Positions 19,119-28,503 of a stretch of 64,000 bases of DNA are shown one piece after another (the first letter of the stretch is position 1; the number at the start of each line of letters is the position of its first letter). This stretch comes from Micromonospora sp. NBC_01699 (GTDB lineage: Bacteria > Actinomycetota > Actinomycetes > Mycobacteriales > Micromonosporaceae), in NCBI RefSeq assembly GCF_036250065.1, contig NZ_CP109199.1, positions 5,890,001-5,954,000 of the forward strand. The letters run 5' to 3'. A model generated the notes under the pieces. That model ran no database searches. It was not told the origin of the DNA and was given only the letters and a program-made list of their open reading frames with translations. The position numbers and the translations under genes are program-made.

Positions 19119-19780
19119 GACACTTCCCGATCTCGACTGCCCGGTCCGGCGTCCGGATCGCCGGGTGCCGTCCGGGTCTCGGTGGGGGCGTCCCGGTCGG
19201 TCCCGTCCGGGGCGCGGTCCGAGCCGCTCCGGACCCGGGTGCCGTCGCGCTGCCGGCCGGTGAGTTCGAGCAGGATCGCCAGGATCACGCCGCTGACCAG
19301 GGCGCTGTCAGCGAGGTTGAAGATCGGCCAGGTCTGCCCGTACGGGTCGAAGAGGCTGACCATGTCGACCACGTGCCCGAGGAACGGGCCGGGGGCGCGG
19401 AAGATCCGGTCGGTGAAGTTGCCGAGCGCACCGGCGAGCACCAGGCCCAGCGAGATGGCCCAGGGCAGCGAGCGCAGCCGGGTCGCCATCCAGCTGATCC
19501 AGCCGACCACCGCGAGGGTGACCAGTGGGAAGACCCAGGTGTAGTCGGAGCCGAGGCCGAACGCCGCGCCGCTGTTGCGGATCAGGGTGAGGTAGACCGC
19601 ACCGCCGAAGAGCCGGACCGGCTCGCTGGGGGTCAGGGTCGACAGGGCCCACTGTTTGGTGCCGAGGTCGGCGAGCAGGACCAGCACCGCGGTCGCCACG
19701 AGGATCGTGATCGCGCGCCGTCGGCCCACCCCCGCCTTCGGTGTGGCGGTGTCGGGCCCGGCGGGGCGTACTGCGGTCAT
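19115..19780 (-). CDS. lspA: Lipoprotein signal peptidase II
   Basis: An aspartic protease of the inner membrane that cleaves prolipoprotein signal peptides, target of globomycin. The 221-residue protein has four transmembrane helices; the catalytic aspartates are D124 in GNFTDRIF and D158 in FNLADSAL, and [10 protein letters not shown] is the conserved loop at 68-77. The Asp/Thr-rich C-terminal tail (after 178) is longer than in E. coli but common in actinobacteria. GGGGAG precedes the ATG. Confidence 0.96.
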   Translation of the reverse strand: MTAVRPAGPDTATPKAGVGRRRAITILVATAVLVLLADLGTKQWALSTLTPSEPVRLFGGAVYLTLIRNSGAAFGLGSDYTWVFPLVTLAVVGWISWMATRLRSLPWAISLGLVLAGALGNFTDRIFRAPGPFLGHVVDMVSLFDPYGQTWPIFNLADSALVSGVILAILLELTGRQRDGTRVRSGSDRAPDGTDRDAPTETRTAPGDPDAGPGSRDREVS

Positions 19781-19884
19781 CTGCTCCCCATCGACGTTCA
19801 GCGGTACTGCCTCTCACCCATGGCGACGCAGCCCGTCGGCCCGGCGCGGTGGGGGCTGTCCCCCGACCGCGCCGAGCCGGTCGC

Positions 19885-20307
19885 TCAGCGTCGCTCTTCC
19901 AACTGCTTGCAGGAGACACACAGGGTGGCGGACGGGAACGCGGCTAGCCGCTCCACCGGGATCGGGTTGCCGCACTTCTCGCACCAGCCGTAGCCGCCCT
20001 CGTCGAGCCGCTCCAGCGCCCGTTCCACCTGCGTGATCCGCTCCAGGATGCTGTTGGCGAGAGAGATCTCCTGCTCCCGCTCGAACGTCTTGGTCCCGGT
20101 GTCGGCCTGGTCGTCCCCGGCCGAGTCGGTCAGCCGGTCGCGCTGTAGCTCGGTGATCTCGCTCAGGGTCTGATCGTACTCGGCGCGCAAGTCGTCCCGC
20201 CGGGCTGCCAGGGCGGCTCGGATCTTCTCCGTCTCCGCGGTGCTGCGGGTGGCCTTCTCCGCCGACTTGCGTCCCGCTGCGGTCTTGGTGTCAGCTGGCT
20301 TCGCCAT
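19885..20307 (-). CDS. TraR/DksA C4 zinc-finger protein
   Basis: A 140-residue protein with a coiled-coil N-terminal part (about 25-105) and a C-terminal four-cysteine zinc finger, C109/C112 (WCEKCGNPI) and C130/C133 (LCVSCK). DksA/TraR proteins bind RNA polymerase through the secondary channel. Actinobacterial members usually lack the acidic DxxDxA tip of E. coli DksA; the tip here is not of that form, so a ppGpp-cofactor role is uncertain. It is overlapped at its start by the preceding small gene and lies 104 nt upstream of lspA. Confidence 0.9.
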   Translation of the reverse strand: MAKPADTKTAAGRKSAEKATRSTAETEKIRAALAARRDDLRAEYDQTLSEITELQRDRLTDSAGDDQADTGTKTFEREQEISLANSILERITQVERALERLDEGGYGWCEKCGNPIPVERLAAFPSATLCVSCKQLEERR

Positions 20308-20647
20308 CGTCGCTCCCTCGGCCGCGTTCCCCGCGGCGATCGGCGGTGCCTGGACCTATCTGTTCCGCGACCCGGAGGTGGGGTCCGGCCGTGCCGTTCG
20401 CGGCCACCGTGCCGGTGTCCGAGGCAGGGGCGACCGGTGCCCGTCGGGCCAGCGCCCACTTCGCCAACGTTGCCGGACTGGGCGGTGTGACCGGTGAGAC
20501 CGACGGTGGGCTACCGGCAGCGGCGGCCGGAGCCGTCCGCGGTACGTCCGGCGTCGGTGTGCGCGCCGGTTGGTCGGCGCCGGAATCCACCGGCGACAAC
20601 CCGGAATCCGGGGCCGCCCCGCCCGCGGTTTGCGTCCGCTCGGCCAT
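20291..20647 (-). CDS. Small low-complexity protein upstream of the TraR-like gene
   Basis: A 118-residue Ala/Pro/Thr-rich protein beginning MAERTQTAGGAAPDSG and containing LAKWALARRAPVAP. No fold is recognised. The ATG has GGGGGA 5 nt upstream and lies about 54 nt downstream of a good promoter (-35 TTGTCG, 17 nt, -10 TATTCT), which rules out the longer upstream frame. The stop overlaps the TraR-like start by 17 nt, implying coupling. Whether the protein is functional is uncertain; it may mainly be a translated leader. Confidence 0.5.
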   Translation of the reverse strand: MAERTQTAGGAAPDSGLSPVDSGADQPARTPTPDVPRTAPAAAAGSPPSVSPVTPPSPATLAKWALARRAPVAPASDTGTVAANGTAGPHLRVAEQIGPGTADRRGERGRGSDDGEAS

Positions 20648-20707
20648 AGCGTCCCCCAGTTGCAAAACGGGCGCGCGGCGGGCCGCCGCGCACTCCGGAG
20701 GTTGGCA

Positions 20708-20736
20708 AGAATACGGAACGTACAGACGTCCGACAA
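20708..20736 (-). promoter_or_regulatory. Sigma-70-type promoter for the TraR/lspA/rluD run
   Basis: -35 TTGTCG at 20736-20731 and -10 TATTCT at 20713-20708, spaced 17 nt, on the minus strand. It is AT-rich in context and placed about 60 nt before the 118-residue gene. Confidence 0.65.
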
Positions 20737-20805
20737 CACGCCGCACCGATGTCACGCATTTCAGCCCGGAGTAATCCCTAATCCGGGCAAAAAGAACCTA
20801 GCAGA

Positions 20806-22308
20806 TCATCCGTCACGATCGTCCCCACTTTCACCGAACCAGCGGGCCAGTCGCCCGCGCCGGCTGACCGCCCGCAGCCGGCTCTCGGCGGCGTCCCGAA
20901 CCTGCTCGGTGGCGACCACGAGCAGGCTGTCGCCGACCTTCAACCGGGTGTCCGGAGCGGGTACGAAGCCGGTGCCGTCGCGCAGTACCAGGGTCACCGC
21001 CGCGCCGACCGGCAGTCGGAGTTCGTCGATGTGCACCCCGGCGAGTCGGGAACCCGACGGTATCTCCAGTTGCAGCAGGTCGGCGCCCATTCGTTCCAGT
21101 GGGGCGGTCTCCACCCGCAGTTCCGCCGCCTCCGCCGGGGCGACCACTCCGAGCCAGCGGGCCACCGGGGCGAGCGTCGAGGTCTGCACCACGGTGAAGA
21201 TCACCACCAGTACGAACACCGCGTCGAAGAGCCGGTCGGCGCCGGGCATCCGTTCGGAGAGCGGGATGGTCGCCAGCACGATCGGCACCGCCCCGCGCAG
21301 CCCGGCCCAGGACAGGAAGACCTGGTCGCGCAGGGCGGTGCCGAACGGTGTCGCGGCGACCGCCACCGACAGCGGCCGGGCCACGAAGACCAGGGCCACC
21401 CCGGCGACCACGGCCGGCAGCAGGGCGTGGGCCAGCCGACCGGGCGAGACCAGCAGCCCGAGCAGCACGAACAGCCCGATCTGGGCCAGCCAGGCGAGCC
21501 CGTCGGCGAAGCCGAGGATGGACTGGCGGTGCGGCAGCCGGGCGTTGCCCAGGACCACTCCGGCGACGTACACGGCGATGAAGCCGGAGGCGTGCAGCAC
21601 GGTGCCGGCGCCGTAGGCGAGCACTGTCAAGCCGACCGCGGCGATCGGGTACAGGCCGGACGACGGCAGCGCGGCCCGGCGCAGCGCCCACCGCCCGCCG
21701 ACGCCGACCCCGAACCCGACCGCCGCGCCGACGATCAGCTCGTAGACGACCAGGAGCGCCTCCTGCCACCACGGGTGGGCGCCGAGCGCCGGGGTGGCGA
21801 GCAGAATGACCAGCAGTACCACCGGGGCGTCGTTCATGCCCGACTCGGCCTCGACGGTGGCGACCAGCCGGGGTGGCAGGCGCAGCCGGCGCAGGGTGGC
21901 GAAGACCGCCGCCGCGTCGGTCGAGGAGAGCACCGCCCCGTAGAGCAGGGCGAGCCGCCAGTCGAGCCCGAGCAGCAGGTGCACCGCCACCCCGACCACG
22001 GCGATGCTGACCACCACGCCGACGGTGGAGAGCAGTACCGAGACGCCGAGCACCGGGCGCAGCAGACTCCACCGGGCGGTCAGGCCGCCCTCGGCGATGA
22101 TCACGATCAGCGCGCAGAAGCCGAGCACCCGGGTCAGTTCGGCGTCGTCGAACCGGATGCCGAGCCCGGACTCGCCGATCGCCACGCCGATGGCCAGGTA
22201 GACGAGCAGGCTGGGCACACCGAGCCGGGTGGAGAGCCGGACCGCGCCGACGGCGATCAACAGCACCGCCGCTCCGACCAGGAGGGCGACGTCGAGGCCG
22301 TGCGTCAT
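20806..22308 (-). CDS. CPA-type cation/proton antiporter with RCK-C domain
   Basis: A 500-residue antiporter. About twelve transmembrane helices (1-390) carry the family motifs SSTDAAAVFATL and ESGMNDAPVVLL, whose acidic residues carry the ion. The C-terminal 110 residues form a TrkA-C/RCK-C regulatory domain (EIPSGSRLAGVHIDELRLP, ending in GDSLLVVAT). This arrangement is that of the NhaP2/CvrA group of K+/H+ (or Na+/H+) exchangers. Ion choice cannot be decided from sequence. It starts 22 nt after the DUF167 gene. Confidence 0.88.
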   Translation of the reverse strand: MTHGLDVALLVGAAVLLIAVGAVRLSTRLGVPSLLVYLAIGVAIGESGLGIRFDDAELTRVLGFCALIVIIAEGGLTARWSLLRPVLGVSVLLSTVGVVVSIAVVGVAVHLLLGLDWRLALLYGAVLSSTDAAAVFATLRRLRLPPRLVATVEAESGMNDAPVVLLVILLATPALGAHPWWQEALLVVYELIVGAAVGFGVGVGGRWALRRAALPSSGLYPIAAVGLTVLAYGAGTVLHASGFIAVYVAGVVLGNARLPHRQSILGFADGLAWLAQIGLFVLLGLLVSPGRLAHALLPAVVAGVALVFVARPLSVAVAATPFGTALRDQVFLSWAGLRGAVPIVLATIPLSERMPGADRLFDAVFVLVVIFTVVQTSTLAPVARWLGVVAPAEAAELRVETAPLERMGADLLQLEIPSGSRLAGVHIDELRLPVGAAVTLVLRDGTGFVPAPDTRLKVGDSLLVVATEQVRDAAESRLRAVSRRGRLARWFGESGDDRDG

Positions 22309-22330
22309 GCGCGCCCCGCGCGGACGGTCC

Positions 22331-22657
22331 TCACCCCGGTGCCCCGTCGCGCAGCTGACGCAGGCGGGTTTCCAGTGCCTCGGCCGGGCCGTCGACCAGG
22401 AAGAGTTTGTCGCGGCTGGCCGCGCCGGCGCGCAGCACCACGGCGGCCGGACGGACCGCGAGGGCCCGCGCCAGGGCGAGCCGGGCGGCCTCGGTGGCCC
22501 GGCCGTCGACGGCCGGCGGGTTGACCGCGATGACCAGGGCGCAGCCGTACGGGCCGGTGAAGGCGCCGCCGACCCGGACCCGGGCGGATCCGGGCTTGAC
22601 CCGTACGGCGACGGTCACCGGGTGCTGGTTGGCCGAGGTGGAGCCACCGATGGGCAC
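22331..22657 (-). CDS. DUF167 (YggU-like) protein
   Basis: A 108-residue protein of the DUF167 family; the signature VTVAVRVKPGSARVRVGG, AVNPPAVDGRATEAA and RAGAASRDKLFLV are all visible. Function unknown in bacteria. The start is the GTG giving MPIGGSTSANQ, 12 nt after the upstream gene's stop; the ORF can be extended upstream only by overlapping that gene. Confidence 0.85.
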   Translation of the reverse strand: MPIGGSTSANQHPVTVAVRVKPGSARVRVGGAFTGPYGCALVIAVNPPAVDGRATEAARLALARALAVRPAAVVLRAGAASRDKLFLVDGPAEALETRLRQLRDGAPG

Positions 22658-22668
22658 GGTGCCGGTGC

Positions 22669-23373
22669 TCAGCCGCGGTGGGTGTCGGCGAGCAGCCTGG
22701 TGTCCGGCTCGCAGGCGGCGCACGGCGTGAAGCCGAGTTCGACCGCCTCGCCGACCGGCAGCGGCTCGGTTTCCCGGTCGCGCAGGTGCGGGCAGTCGGC
22801 CAGGTGGTAGCGCGGCCGGCCGTCGACCACCAGTACGTCCTCGGCCATCCGGGCGATCCGGGCGGCGTCGGCGGGCGCTACGTACTGCGCCGCCGGCTCG
22901 TCCGGGTACGGGTCGTCGTCGGTCGGCCCGGTACGGCCGGTGGCCGCTGGCCCGGCTGCCTCGGCCGGTTGCCGCCGGCCGCGGTCGTCGGTGCTCAGCG
23001 GGTCGGGCCCACCCTGGTGGTGGCCGCCCTGGTGGGGGACCAGCACCTCGACCGGTGCGTCGAAGCCGGTCGCCCGGTCGTCGAGGTCGAACCGGTCGTC
23101 GGGCCGCCGCTCGTAACCACGAGCGCCGGCCGCGGCCCGGCGAGGGTGCGGTTCACCGACACCCTCGCCACCGGCCAGCGGGAGTGACTCCTCGTCGGAG
23201 TCACCGGCCCCAGCGCGGATGGCGGCCGCCTGGCGGGCGCCCACCACCAGCGCGACGGCAGCCAACAGGCTCGCCGCGATGGAGGCGATCAGCAGCACGC
23301 TCGAACCATTGGCCAGCCCGAGCACGAGCAGCGCGACCGCGACGAGGATGAGCAGGAGACTTCCGACTATCAC
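22669..23373 (-). CDS. Two-helix membrane protein with C-terminal Cys/His metal-site motif
   Basis: A 234-residue protein. Two hydrophobic segments (about 2-20 and 27-46) form an N-terminal hairpin, followed by about 100 polar, low-complexity residues with QGGHHQGG. The last 50 residues are conserved-looking: RPRYHLADCPHLRDRE then GFTPCAACEPD, giving a His/Cys...CxxC set that could bind zinc, as in Ada-type metal-binding modules. It lies between divIVA and DUF167 on the same strand. Function unknown; the location suggests a cell-envelope or pole role. Confidence 0.75.
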   Translation of the reverse strand: MIVGSLLLILVAVALLVLGLANGSSVLLIASIAASLLAAVALVVGARQAAAIRAGAGDSDEESLPLAGGEGVGEPHPRRAAAGARGYERRPDDRFDLDDRATGFDAPVEVLVPHQGGHHQGGPDPLSTDDRGRRQPAEAAGPAATGRTGPTDDDPYPDEPAAQYVAPADAARIARMAEDVLVVDGRPRYHLADCPHLRDRETEPLPVGEAVELGFTPCAACEPDTRLLADTHRG

Positions 23374-23440
23374 GGCTCACCCCTCGCCGCATCGTTTCCA
23401 GCTGTTGTCGTGTGCTGCGGGCCGAACCCGTACGAGCGGG

Positions 23441-24244
23441 TCAGCGCCCGGCTTCAAGCGCGCCGGACCTGCTGCCGCCGTAGGAGTTGGCCAGTCCGGC
23501 CGCGGCCAGGCTCGCGGATCCGCCACCGGACCGATTGCCGTCGGTCCGGGTCATCTCCGCTTCGAGACCCTGTCCACGTCCGTCGAGGTCCCGCAGCTGG
23601 CTCTCCAGGTACGCCTTGAGCCGGGTGCGGTACTCACGCTCGAACTGCTTGAGCTCCTCGATGTGCTTCTGCAAAGCGGTGCGCTTGGCGTCCAGGCCGC
23701 CCATGGCCTCCTGGTGGCGCTGGCGCGCGTCCCGCTCAAGGGCGTCGGCCTTGGCCCGCGCCTCGCGGGTGACCTCCTCGGCCTTGGAGCGCGCGTCGGA
23801 GAGCAGCTTGTCGGCCTCGCGACGGGCGTCCGACACGTGGTCGTCGGCCGTACGCTGCGCCATCATCAGCACTCGCAGTGCCTGCTGCTCGCCGTCGCCG
23901 CCCGCGACCGGGCCACCCTGCGACCGCACCTGCTCCAGCTCGGCCTGCATCGCCCTGGCTGCCTGCTCGGCCGCCGCCTTGTCGCGCTGCACCCGGTCGA
24001 GCTGGGCCTTGACGTCGTTCAGCTCGGCGGCCAGTCGCGGGTCGGCGCCCGGGCCGGCTGGTGCGCCGCCACGACCGCCGCGCTCCACCTGGGCGCGAAG
24101 CTCATTGTTCTCCTCGATCAGACGGGCGAGCTCTCGCTCGACCTCGTCCAAGAAGGCGTCGACCTCCTCCTCGTCGTACCCCCGCTTGCCGATCGGCGGC
24201 TTCTTGAAGGCGACGTTGTGTACGTCAGCCGGGGTCAGCGGCAT
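23441..24244 (-). CDS. divIVA: DivIVA/Wag31 polar growth scaffold
   Basis: A 267-residue coiled-coil protein. The N-terminal membrane-curvature domain reads [18 protein letters not shown] and [18 protein letters not shown]. Long coiled coils follow (about 85-225), separated by a Gly-rich linker. In actinobacteria DivIVA marks poles and septa and directs apical wall growth, so it is expected to be essential. It sits at the usual place after yggT. The C-terminus is Ser/Gly-rich. Confidence 0.96.
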   Translation of the reverse strand: MPLTPADVHNVAFKKPPIGKRGYDEEEVDAFLDEVERELARLIEENNELRAQVERGGRGGAPAGPGADPRLAAELNDVKAQLDRVQRDKAAAEQAARAMQAELEQVRSQGGPVAGGDGEQQALRVLMMAQRTADDHVSDARREADKLLSDARSKAEEVTREARAKADALERDARQRHQEAMGGLDAKRTALQKHIEELKQFEREYRTRLKAYLESQLRDLDGRGQGLEAEMTRTDGNRSGGGSASLAAAGLANSYGGSRSGALEAGR

Positions 24245-24296
24245 CGAAACTCCTCGGGTCAGTTGCGGCCGCGTAGCGCGCTGGTCACCGGGTTGT

Positions 24297-24596
24297 TCAC
24301 CCGTGGATCAACGGCCTTAACACGAACTCCATCAGCACGAACAGGATAACCAGGAGCACAAGGGAGGCCAGGTCGATGCTCACGGTACCAATTCGCAACG
24401 GTGGGATCACACGCCTCAACGCCTTGAGGGGCGGATCAGTGACGCTCCACACCGTTTCGAGTCCTGCTGACGCTCCGCGACTCGGCTGCCAGCGCCGCCC
24501 GTATTGCAGGACGGCGCCCAGGACAAATCGGGCCAAAAGAACCAGCAAAAAGACGTAGAGGATCAGGTACAGGACTTGGAACAGGATCGAAGACAC
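24297..24596 (-). CDS. YggT-family membrane protein
   Basis: A 99-residue protein with an N-terminal helix (about 4-24), a conserved loop with [21 protein letters not shown], and a C-terminal helix (about 75-94). This is the YggT/Ycf19 signature. It lies between sepF and divIVA as in other actinobacteria and is thought to take part in membrane or septum organisation. The start ATG follows the sepF stop by 24 nt. Confidence 0.9.
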   Translation of the reverse strand: MSSILFQVLYLILYVFLLVLLARFVLGAVLQYGRRWQPSRGASAGLETVWSVTDPPLKALRRVIPPLRIGTVSIDLASLVLLVILFVLMEFVLRPLIHG

Positions 24597-24620
24597 GGCA
24601 GGCGAGATCCCTCGGTCGGG

Positions 24621-25337
24621 CTAACTCAGGCTGAAAAACCCACCCTCAGCGATCTTGGCTTTGTCCTCTGCGGTGACCTGGACGTTTGCCGGTGAGAGTA
24701 GGAACACCCGGTTGGTCACGCGCTCGATCGTACCGCGCAGCCCGAAGGCCAACCCGGCGGCGAAATCGACCAATCGGCGGGCATCGGCCTCATCCATCTC
24801 GGTGAGGTTGATGATCACAGGTACGCCGTCGCGGAAGTGCTCACCGATGGTGCGCGCCTCGCGATAGGTGGTCGGGTGCAGCGTTGTGATCTGGTACCGC
24901 TGGTCCTCCTCCGGCGCCACCCGTTCCCGCATCTGCACCTGCGGCGCGAGCGCCAGGTTGTCCCGGGTGTGGTAGGTCAACGCGGAGGACGACTCGGTGG
25001 AGTTGGGCCGGGTGATCGACCGGACACTGGCCCGGTCGGTCCGTTCCGGACGCTCGGTCCGCTCCGGCCGCTCGCCGTCGGACCGGTCCGGGTCGCCGGA
25101 CCGGGCGGTGGCGCGCTCGGAGAGCCGGCCACCCCGATCCGTGGAACGGGCCCGCGGCACCGCCGGTGGCTCGTCCGGCTCGTCGTCCTCGTCGGAGAAC
25201 TCCTCGGCGTACCGGCTCTGCCGGTAACGCGAGTCGCTGCGGTAGCCGGCCTTGTTGTCGTAGCCGTCGTCGTAGGCCCGCTCGTCATCCTCTTCGACCA
25301 GCCCGAGCCAGACCCCCGCCTTGCGCAGTGCACCCAT
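24621..25337 (-). CDS. sepF: Cell division protein SepF
   Basis: SepF tethers FtsZ to the membrane and is the main FtsZ anchor in actinobacteria, which lack FtsA. The N-terminal amphipathic helix begins [17 protein letters not shown]; a charged Arg/Asp/Ser-rich linker follows. The C-terminal SepF domain (about 150-238) contains [18 protein letters not shown] and [14 protein letters not shown]. The ATG at 25337 has GGAGGGG 7 nt upstream and gives the membrane-targeting helix at residue 1, so the longer upstream frame is rejected. The 191 nt before it contain an operator-like palindrome. Confidence 0.95.
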   Translation of the reverse strand: MGALRKAGVWLGLVEEDDERAYDDGYDNKAGYRSDSRYRQSRYAEEFSDEDDEPDEPPAVPRARSTDRGGRLSERATARSGDPDRSDGERPERTERPERTDRASVRSITRPNSTESSSALTYHTRDNLALAPQVQMRERVAPEEDQRYQITTLHPTTYREARTIGEHFRDGVPVIINLTEMDEADARRLVDFAAGLAFGLRGTIERVTNRVFLLSPANVQVTAEDKAKIAEGGFFSLS

Positions 25338-25491
25338 CGCCGCGCCCCTCCGTCCGCCGTGCGACACGCCCCCCGTGCCCATGCCACTGTCACGCGCGTG
25401 AACACCGCAAGTGCCCACCGGTCCGAGACCGCTCGCCGACGACCGGTGTCCCGGCCGTCCCCCCAACCCCCCGATGGCGGTGAGTACGCCT

Positions 25492-25513
25492 CAAACAACA
25501 CTGTTGTAGTTTG
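25492..25513. promoter_or_regulatory. AT-rich palindrome between yggS and sepF
   Basis: A 22-bp imperfect palindrome with matching ends CAAAC/GTTTG and inner ACA/TGT. It lies 16 nt beyond the end of yggS and about 155 nt upstream of sepF, in an otherwise very GC-rich gap, and resembles an operator. Confidence 0.35.
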
Positions 25514-25528
25514 GTGTCCGTTGCCAGG

Positions 25529-26275
25529 CTACCGCAGCGTGGAACGCATTCCGAGCAACGCGCTACCGACGCGCACATGTGTCGCGCCGTACGCGATCGC
25601 CGTCTCCAGGTCGCCGCTCATGCCGGCGGAGAGCAGCCCCGCCGCCGGGTGGTCGACCCGAAACCCGGCCGCCACCTCGGCCAACCGGGCGAACGCGCGC
25701 TCCGGCTCCCAGCCCAGCGGTGCCACCGCCATCAGCCCGGCCAGCCGCAACGTGTCGTGCCGGGCGATCTCGGCGGCCACCGGTGACAGTCCCCGGTCGG
25801 CGTCGGCACGGTCCGGCAGCGCACCACCGCGCTCGGCGTCGCCATCCAGGCTGACCTGGACCAACGCGGCCAGCGGCCGGTCCCGGAGCCGGTCCGCGGC
25901 GGTGGCCAGGGCGCCCGCCAGACGCACGCTGTCGACCGAATGGACCAGGTCGGCGTACGTGACCACCGAACGGGCCTTGTTGCGCTGCAATTGGCCCACG
26001 AAGTGCCAGCGAACGTCCACTCCGGCGGCCGCCACCTCGGCCGCCTTCGGCGCGGCCTCCTGATCCCGGTTCTCGCCCAGCTCCCGTACGCCGAGCCCGG
26101 CCAGCAACAAAGCGTCACTGGCCGGGTACGTCTTGGTAACGGCGATCATGGTGACCGCGTCCCGGGTACGACCTGCGGCCTCGGCCGCGTCGGCGATCCG
26201 GGCCCGGGTGCGGGCCAGGCTGGCCGCGAGTTGCGCGCGACGGTCGAGCTGCGCCGCGCTGGCTGGTGCGTTCAT
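25529..26275 (-). CDS. PLP homeostasis protein, YggS family
   Basis: A 248-residue single-domain PLP-binding protein of the YggS/PROSC group, involved in pyridoxal phosphate balance. The PLP lysine is in AVTKTYPASDA and the conserved ELGENRDQEAAPK and HFVGQLQRNK follow. It starts 9 nt after the ftsZ stop. In most actinobacteria a pgeF (YfiH) gene separates ftsZ and yggS; here it is missing. Confidence 0.93.
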   Translation of the reverse strand: MNAPASAAQLDRRAQLAASLARTRARIADAAEAAGRTRDAVTMIAVTKTYPASDALLLAGLGVRELGENRDQEAAPKAAEVAAAGVDVRWHFVGQLQRNKARSVVTYADLVHSVDSVRLAGALATAADRLRDRPLAALVQVSLDGDAERGGALPDRADADRGLSPVAAEIARHDTLRLAGLMAVAPLGWEPERAFARLAEVAAGFRVDHPAAGLLSAGMSGDLETAIAYGATHVRVGSALLGMRSTLR

Positions 26276-26284
26276 CGGGCCGGC

Positions 26285-27415
26285 TCAGGAACCGTTCTTG
26301 AGGAAGTCCGGCACGTCCACGTCGTCGAACAGCACCCGGCGGGTCGACTGGGTCGGCGCGGGCGGCGTGTTCTGGACGCTCGACGTCGAACCGTGGGCGA
26401 CCGCGGGCTGCGCCTGCGGCTGCGACTGATTCACCTTGCGCGGCGGCTCGGCGGCCTTGTACGAGGGCGTACCGCCGTCGAACCCGGCCGCTATCACGGT
26501 CACCCGGACCTCGTCGCCGAGCGCGTCGTCGATCACCGCGCCGAAGATGATGTTGGCGTCCGGGTGGGCCGCGTCGGTGACCAGTTGCGCCGCGTCGTTG
26601 ATCTCGAACAGACCGAGGTCCGACCCGCCGGCGATGGAGAGCAGTACGCCGCGCGCGCCGTCCATGCTCTGCTCCAGCAGCGGGCTGGAGATGGCCGCCT
26701 CGGCCGCCTCCACCGCCCGGTTGTCCCCGCGCGCGCTGCCGATGCCCATCAGGGCGCTGCCGGCGCCGCTCATCACGCTCTTGACGTCGGCGAAGTCCAG
26801 GTTGATCAGACCGGGCGTGGTGATCAGGTCGGTGATGCCCTGCACACCGGAGAGCAGCACCTGGTCGGCCTGGCGGAAGGCGTCCATCATGCTGATCCCC
26901 CGGTCGCCCAGGGCGAGCAGCCGGTCGTTCGGGATCACGATCAGGGTGTCGCACTGGTTGCGGAGTTCTTCTATTCCCGCCTCGGCCTGCACCTGCCGGC
27001 GCTTGCCCTCGAACGAGAACGGGCGGGTCACCACGCCGATGGTCAGCGCGCCGAGCTTGCGGGCGATGTTCGCCACCACCGGCGCGCCGCCGGTGCCCGT
27101 ACCGCCGCCCTCACCGCAGGTCACGAAGACCATGTCGGCGCCCTTGAGCACCTCCTCGATCTCGTCGCGGTGGTCCTCGGCGGCGTTCTTGCCGACGTCC
27201 GGGTTGGCGCCCGCGCCCAGTCCCCGGGTCAGCTCCCGGCCGACGTCGAGCTTGACGTCGGCGTCACTCATCAGCAGGGCCTGGGCGTCGGTGTTGATCG
27301 CGATGAACTCGACGCCCTTGAGCCCAACCTCGATCATCCGGTTGACGGCGTTGACGCCGCCGCCACCGATGCCGACGACCTTGATGACCGCCAGGTAGTT
27401 GTGCGGAGGTGTCAT
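26285..27415 (-). CDS. ftsZ: Cell division GTPase FtsZ
   Basis: The tubulin-like ring protein, 376 residues. N-terminal [13 protein letters not shown], the GTP-binding signature [15 protein letters not shown] and the synergy-loop [11 protein letters not shown] are intact. The conserved C-terminal peptide [10 protein letters not shown], which binds SepF and FtsW, is at the end after a Gln/Pro-rich linker. The start is [14 protein letters not shown], as in other actinobacterial FtsZ; the in-frame ATG 69 nt upstream adds a non-conserved basic stretch. It is preceded by its own promoter region. Confidence 0.97.
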   Translation of the reverse strand: MTPPHNYLAVIKVVGIGGGGVNAVNRMIEVGLKGVEFIAINTDAQALLMSDADVKLDVGRELTRGLGAGANPDVGKNAAEDHRDEIEEVLKGADMVFVTCGEGGGTGTGGAPVVANIARKLGALTIGVVTRPFSFEGKRRQVQAEAGIEELRNQCDTLIVIPNDRLLALGDRGISMMDAFRQADQVLLSGVQGITDLITTPGLINLDFADVKSVMSGAGSALMGIGSARGDNRAVEAAEAAISSPLLEQSMDGARGVLLSIAGGSDLGLFEINDAAQLVTDAAHPDANIIFGAVIDDALGDEVRVTVIAAGFDGGTPSYKAAEPPRKVNQSQPQAQPAVAHGSTSSVQNTPPAPTQSTRRVLFDDVDVPDFLKNGS

Positions 27416-27521
27416 CGGGGTCCTTTCCCTTCGAGATTGGCGGCGCCGGCCCGTCACGCGGCCCGGCCGGATCATGGTCGACATCCACCCCCGGTACGAG
27501 CGGGCGAAGCGAAACTCTAAC

Positions 27522-27550
27522 CCTCTACTAGAGAGTTATAGTTATGTCAA
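27522..27550 (-). promoter_or_regulatory. ftsZ promoter
   Basis: Minus-strand TTGACA (27550-27545), a 17-nt AT-rich spacer and TAGAGG (27527-27522); an alternative -10, TAGAGT, lies 8 nt further on. The spacer region includes an inverted repeat AACTCT/AGAGTT. The whole 245-nt gap between ftsQ and ftsZ holds nothing else obvious. Confidence 0.55.
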
Positions 27551-27660
27551 CCACTGATCCTCTCCGGGCAACGTAGGCGTCCGTGCGCCGTCAACCAAGG
27601 ACCCACCCCGGCGTGTCGCCACGCCCGTCCACAATCGCACCGACCGCACCACCCGGCGGC

Positions 27661-28503
27661 TCAGCGGATGGTCACCACGTCCGGCGAGCTGACATCGATG
27701 GTGTCGCTGTCGTGTCCGAGCAGCGCGGTGGCCACCGTCGCCTTGTCGCCGCTGCGCGCCGAGTCGCCCCAGACCACCGTACGGTCGCCGCGCAGCTTGA
27801 CCAGGATCCGCGCCGGCCCCTCCACCGCGACCTCGACCAGCTGCTCGCTCAACTGCGGGGTCAGCGCGGCCAGCACCTGCAACGCCGCCCGGGTCGCGGG
27901 GTCACCGCCGCCCGGCGATCCGACCCGGACCAGCGGCAGACCGGCCGGCCGCTGCGGCAGCGTCCGGAACACCACCCCCGCACCGTCCACCACGGCGAAC
28001 TGCCGGCCCTGCGGCACCACCGCCACCGCTGTCCGCTCGACCACCTCGACCAACAGCGTGCCCGGCCACTGTCGGGACACCGTCACCCGCTCCACCGGCG
28101 CCAGCCCGCCGACCCGGTCGCGCACCTCGGCCAGGTCCACCCTGGCCAGCGGCCGCCCGACCGGCACCCCGGCGGCCTCGCGTACCTGCTCCGGGGTGGT
28201 CAGCGCGGTGCCGGTCACCCGCAGCTCGCCGACCCCGAACAGCGAGGTGCCGTAGACGACCCAGACGACCAGGGCGGCGAGCACCAGCACCCCGCCCACG
28301 CCGGCCCAGGGCAGCGCCGCGCGCAGCCGCCGCTGCCGGGCCCGGCGCATGAACCGCCGGGCCGACGGGGGCACCGCGTCACTGCCCGCCCGGACCAGCC
28401 GCCAACGCCGCTCGGCACCGCCCCGACCGGTCGCGCCGGGGCCGGCGGAGGCACCACCGCCGGAGCCGGCGGCCCGGCCGCGCGGCGGCGTACCCGGCGT
28501 CAC
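27661..28503 (-). CDS. ftsQ: Cell division protein FtsQ
   Basis: A bitopic divisome protein of 280 residues. The N-terminal 60 residues are cytoplasmic, Gly/Arg-rich; the transmembrane helix is at about 64-84; the POTRA domain begins LFGVGELRVTGTALTTPEQV, followed by RVTVSRQWPGTLLVEVVERTA of the beta domain. It starts with a GTG overlapping the murC stop (GTGA), so it is coupled to murC. Confidence 0.95.
   Translation of the reverse strand: MTPGTPPRGRAAGSGGGASAGPGATGRGGAERRWRLVRAGSDAVPPSARRFMRRARQRRLRAALPWAGVGGVLVLAALVVWVVYGTSLFGVGELRVTGTALTTPEQVREAAGVPVGRPLARVDLAEVRDRVGGLAPVERVTVSRQWPGTLLVEVVERTAVAVVPQGRQFAVVDGAGVVFRTLPQRPAGLPLVRVGSPGGGDPATRAALQVLAALTPQLSEQLVEVAVEGPARILVKLRGDRTVVWGDSARSGDKATVATALLGHDSDTIDVSSPDVVTIR

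Noticed and set aside
20648-20755. Upstream extension of the 118-residue gene
   Set aside because: It would begin upstream of the recognised promoter -10 box.
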